DNA of 8,157 nucleotides from positions 1-8,157 of the forward strand of contig JAILNO010000168.1 in the NCBI GenBank assembly GCA_024691465.1, in the 5' to 3' direction. The notes below the pieces were generated by a model. It saw nothing but the letters and a program-made list of their open reading frames with translations. It searched no databases and was not told the origin of the DNA. The translations under genes were made by a program, and so were the position numbers. Positions 6,048-8,157 of this stretch are shown one piece after another. Position 1 is the first letter of the stretch; the number at the start of each line of letters is the position of its first letter. The DNA is from Pseudobutyrivibrio sp. (lineage in GTDB: Bacteria > Bacillota_A > Clostridia > Lachnospirales > Lachnospiraceae).

Positions 6048-6080
6048 AAGTCCTTACACATTGAAGTGTAAGGACTTTTT
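6048..6080 (+). terminator. Terminator of the mgtE-kinase operon
   Basis: A perfect 12-bp stem, AAGTCCTTACAC (6048-6059) with GTGTAAGGACTT (6066-6077), has a 6-nt loop and ends in T residues to 6080. It begins 7 nt after the kinase stop. Confidence 0.94.
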
Positions 6081-6120
6081 CAATATTTGGTATCAATTTT
6101 CACAAACTTTACATAAAATA

Positions 6121-6160
6121 CTACAAAATGTTGTAGAACTTAACGACTAAGTGTTATAAA
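6121..6160 (+). promoter_or_regulatory. Candidate promoter of the PIN-PhoH gene with dyad over the -35
   Basis: TATAAA (6155-6160), preceded by TGT (extended -10), has TTGTAG (6131-6136) 18 nt upstream as a weak -35. That -35 is the right arm of a perfect dyad, CTACAA-AATG-TTGTAG (6121-6136), so a protein bound there would compete with RNA polymerase. The -10 call is reasonable; the operator is inference. Confidence 0.45.
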
Positions 6161-6174
6161 ATTAGATTATAGAA

Positions 6175-6265
6175 AAACTATATAGTTCTTTCGTATAGTT
6201 TCCCTGATATACGAGTGAAAAGAAGTTTATCGGGGCATTTAAATTTAATAAAGGAGCGTGACCCC
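6175..6265 (+). promoter_or_regulatory. PhoH gene 5' leader with mutually exclusive hairpins
   Basis: Several stems share bases. AAACTATA (6175-6182) pairs with TATAGTTT (6194-6201). CGTATA (6192-6197) pairs with TATACG (6208-6213). CCCTGATA (6202-6209) pairs with TATCGGGG (6228-6235) through one G-U. GGGG (6232-6235) can instead pair with CCCC (6262-6265), placing the SD AAGGAG (6251-6256) in its loop. No T run or terminator is present, so any control would act on translation or RNA stability. I match it to no known riboswitch. Confidence 0.35.
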
Positions 6266-6266
6266 T

Positions 6267-7550
6267 ATGAAGAAAAACTACGTACTTGACACTAATATTT
6301 TGATTCACTGCCCTACAGCACTTTTTGGATTTGATGATAACAATGTTATTATCACAACCACAACGCTTCAGGAACTTGATTCAAAGAAGACAGCTTATGC
6401 AGAGGTAGGCTATGGCGCCAGAGAGAGTATCAGAAACATCGAATCAATCGAAGGTGACTATGCAAAAGGGGTTACAATGCCAAATGGCGGCACCTTTAAA
6501 ATTGCAAAAGAATCTGAGTTTGAGAAGCTGGTTCCAGCAGAGTTTTCATTGGATCGACCTGATAACAGAATAATTAACGGCGTGCTAGGAATAGCTAAAT
6601 CAAGCGAGCTTGAGACTATACTTGTAACTAACGATATTTCCATGAGAATCAACGCCCACATGTGTGGATGTGTGGTACAGGGTTATCACAATGAGATGAT
6701 TCTTGACAATGAGAATTATACAGGCAGAATAGACATTACACCTGAGGATATTGAGAGCCCATTCAATAAGGGATTCCTAGAGAATGAGTTCGGTATATGC
6801 AGGGATGGAAGTAATTCTGCTCTATATACCTTTAAGACTGATGGATGGCATATTCTTAAGGACAGAGATTATTACACACCATATTGCCAGCCTAGAAACG
6901 TGGGACAGAGATTTGCTTTATATGCCTTGCTGGCCAGTCCAGAGGAGCTTCCTCTTGTAATACTTAAGGGTAGTGCAGGAACTGCTAAGACATTCCTTTC
7001 TCTTGCTGCAGGACTACAGGGCTATTATCACAATGGTTATGACAGAATTATGATTACCAGAAGTAATACACTCTCTGATAATGATCTGGGATTCCTGCCT
7101 GGTGATTTAGAGGAGAAAATGACTCCTTTAATTGCACCTTTTATGGATAACCTGCAGGTACTTCTGAAGGGGCAGAATGAAGAGAAGGAACAGATAAAGA
7201 TTCAGATAGAGGATATGTTTGAGACAGGTATCTTAGAGATATGCTCATTGGCATATATGAGAGGCCGTTCACTGGTTAATTCATACATAGTAGTAGATGA
7301 GGCTCAGAACTGTACCATAGGTCAGATTCTTGAAATCATCACTAGAGCAGGCAAGGGATCTAAGGTAGTTCTATTAGGTGATCCAGATCAGATTGACTCA
7401 CCTAAGCTAGACAGAAAGAACAATGGACTTACCTTTGCATCTGAGCGTATGAAGGGTTCTAAGCTATGTGCACAGATTACATTTGATGAGACTGAGACAG
7501 TTAGAAGTGCATTGGCAGCAGAGGGTGCTAAGCGCCTTGTTATTAAATAA
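6267..7550 (+). CDS. phoH: PIN domain-PhoH family ATPase (PhoH2/YlaK type)
   Basis: This 427-residue protein fuses an N-terminal PIN nuclease domain (about 1-140) to a C-terminal PhoH helicase-like ATPase (about 205-427). The PIN acidic residues are visible: D8 in VLDTN, E36 in TLQELDSKK, D99 in RPDNRII and D123 in VTNDISMR. The PhoH part has Walker A GSAGTAKT (235-242, Ala where GKT is usual), TRSNTL...GFLPGDLEEKM (264-285), Walker B IVVDEAQN (341-348), and GDPDQID (371-377) as sensor I. Studied PhoH2 proteins act as RNA-unwinding ribonucleases; the activity here is inferred from intact motifs. Unlike mycobacterial phoH2, no small antitoxin-like gene precedes it. The start is ATG 6267 with AAGGAG at 6251-6256 (10-nt spacing); GTG 6258 is only 1 nt from that SD. 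The gene is monocistronic. Confidence 0.92.
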   Translation: MKKNYVLDTNILIHCPTALFGFDDNNVIITTTTLQELDSKKTAYAEVGYGARESIRNIESIEGDYAKGVTMPNGGTFKIAKESEFEKLVPAEFSLDRPDNRIINGVLGIAKSSELETILVTNDISMRINAHMCGCVVQGYHNEMILDNENYTGRIDITPEDIESPFNKGFLENEFGICRDGSNSALYTFKTDGWHILKDRDYYTPYCQPRNVGQRFALYALLASPEELPLVILKGSAGTAKTFLSLAAGLQGYYHNGYDRIMITRSNTLSDNDLGFLPGDLEEKMTPLIAPFMDNLQVLLKGQNEEKEQIKIQIEDMFETGILEICSLAYMRGRSLVNSYIVVDEAQNCTIGQILEIITRAGKGSKVVLLGDPDQIDSPKLDRKNNGLTFASERMKGSKLCAQITFDETETVRSALAAEGAKRLVIK

Positions 7551-7593
7551 GTTTCTAATTCTTTTGTTATAATTAATCCTCCTTTTTAAAAAC

Positions 7594-7633
7594 CAGGATT
7601 TTCTGACGCTACTCAGAAAATCCTGATTTTTTT
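7594..7633 (+). terminator. Terminator after the PIN-PhoH gene
   Basis: A perfect 13-bp stem, CAGGATTTTCTGA (7594-7606) with TCAGAAAATCCTG (7613-7625), has a 6-nt loop and is followed by seven T residues (7627-7633). An A run just 5' of the stem could let it work weakly on the other strand too. Confidence 0.95.
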
Positions 7634-7665
7634 ATGGGGAATGAATTATAAAGATTTCTAAAATT

Positions 7666-7706
7666 TAATCTGTACTACTTGAAATAGTACAGATTATATG
7701 TATACT
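7666..7706 (+). promoter_or_regulatory. Lipoprotein gene promoter with palindromic operator over the -35
   Basis: TTGAAA (7679-7684), a 16-nt spacer and TATACT (7701-7706) make a good sigma-A promoter, 5 of 6 consensus bases in each box. The -35 lies in the centre of a perfect 12-bp dyad, TAATCTGTACTA (7666-7677) and TAGTACAGATTA (7685-7696), with a 7-nt gap. No T run follows and transcription would start downstream near 7713, so the dyad is DNA-level: a probable operator for a dimeric repressor. TGTACTA/TAGTACA half-sites recall those of GntR/YtrA-type regulators, but this is from memory and weak. No regulator gene is in the window. Confidence 0.65.
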
Positions 7707-7746
7707 GAAAAAGTAATGAATTAGTTTAGAATTGCGGAGGCAAGAA

Positions 7747-8157
7747 ATGAAAAGAAGAATTGCTTTACTTTTGGCTTGTTTATTAACCGTATCTTTTATG
7801 GGGGCATGTTCTAAGGAAGTTGCCGATGAAGGCAGTGGGGCTACTGTGAAGGATGAGACTCCAGTAGCCATTGAGCCTGCTGAGGAAGAAGAGGTTGAGG
7901 AAGTGGCTACAGCTCCTACTTACGCTCTTACATCAGTTACGGCAGATGACTATACATATTTTACTGGAGGAGTTCAGTGCATACAGATTACAGATGATAA
8001 GCATCCTGAATTATCTGCAGCTATTGATGCACAGTTTTCTGATCTGGTCTCATCATTCAATAAGAGTGCTGAGAGCATGAATAAGGAAGCTGAGGAGATG
8101 AATGCAGAGAATAAGAAGTATGCAGAAGAGAATCCAGATATAGAGTACTATGAGACT
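7747..8157 (+). CDS. Secreted lipoprotein, 5' part (possibly DUF4163/DUF3298, RsiV/PdaC-like)
   Basis: 137 codons run to the right edge without a stop. The start is ATG 7747 with GGAGG at 7736-7740. The N-terminus is a lipoprotein signal peptide: MKRR, a hydrophobic stretch (5-17), then MGAC with the lipidated Cys at 21 (Met at -3 is slightly atypical). Residues 25-60 are a low-complexity, Glu-rich tether (EPAEEEEVEEV). The folded part starts near 62 (YALTSVTADDYTYFTGGVQC), followed by a helix with KHPELSAAIDAQFSDLV and a charged coiled-coil-like stretch (about 102-130). A beta strand followed by 'P-x-L-x-x-x-I-x-x-x-F' is reminiscent of the DUF4163 region in RsiV and PdaC, but the decisive DUF3298 part is off the window, so the family call is tentative. 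It lies outside the membrane, and expression is probably controlled through the dyad at 7666-7696. Confidence 0.8.
   Translation, partial: MKRRIALLLACLLTVSFMGACSKEVADEGSGATVKDETPVAIEPAEEEEVEEVATAPTYALTSVTADDYTYFTGGVQCIQITDDKHPELSAAIDAQFSDLVSSFNKSAESMNKEAEEMNAENKKYAEENPDIEYYET

Noticed and set aside
7565..7573. TGT-TATAAT extended -10 after the PhoH stop codon
   Set aside because: No -35 at a suitable distance, and any transcript would run straight into the terminator at 7594-7633.
7871..8080. 69-codon plus-strand frame inside the lipoprotein gene
   Set aside because: It is out of frame with the clearly coding lipoprotein sequence, has no SD, and its Leu/His/Arg-rich product looks like a frame shadow.
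1..8157. Mobile element, phage, toxin-antitoxin or CRISPR content
   Set aside because: No transposase, integrase, terminal repeats, array-like repeats or tRNA seen. The PIN domain is fused to PhoH and has no antitoxin partner, so it is not called a toxin.

Overview
The window looks like chromosomal DNA from a low-GC, flagellated, Gram-positive anaerobe, most likely a Lachnospiraceae-type Clostridia (Butyrivibrio/Pseudobutyrivibrio-like). The grounds are the AT-rich composition, strong GGAGG-type ribosome-binding sites, frequent AGA/AGG/GGA codons, intrinsic terminators after nearly every unit, and the gene repertoire: a YvyF-like flagellar-region protein, a YitT family protein, MgtE and a PIN-PhoH ATPase. 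The genus is inference. All genes are on the + strand.

Layout. (1) 2-289 is the 3' end of an unidentified gene. It is followed 10 nt later by a zinc-ribbon protein of the YvyF type (300-764), and a strong terminator closes this unit (772-798). (2) 928-1779 encodes a YitT/DUF2179 membrane protein with two candidate promoters. It ends at a long hairpin terminator whose arms carry perfect, oppositely oriented DnaA boxes. (3) 2007-3485 encodes a Lon-type AAA+ ATPase that lacks the Lon protease domain and has Asn in place of the Walker B Asp. (4) 3486-3752 is a regulatory leader for mgtE. It contains a 27-codon leader ORF with a strong SD, a long-range stem that sequesters that SD, a putative antiterminator arm inside the ORF, and an intrinsic terminator directly ahead of the mgtE ribosome-binding site. 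I see no M-box consensus in it. mgtE (3753-5141) is followed after 15 nt by a ribokinase-family gene (5157-6041), and the pair ends at a terminator (6048-6080). (5) 6267-7550 encodes a PIN-PhoH protein behind a leader that can form mutually exclusive hairpins. It ends at a 13-bp terminator. (6) 7747-8157 is the 5' part of a lipoprotein gene. Its promoter -35 box sits inside a perfect 12-bp dyad, which is a likely operator.

How the genes relate. This is mainly a series of short housekeeping units rather than a mobile island: no IS, phage, CRISPR, tRNA or rRNA signal was seen. The only clear functional pairing is mgtE with the kinase; Mg2+ is the cofactor of PfkB kinases, but the co-transcription is inferred from spacing. 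The strongest candidate for something undescribed is the mgtE leader attenuator. Second is the protease-less Lon-like ATPase.
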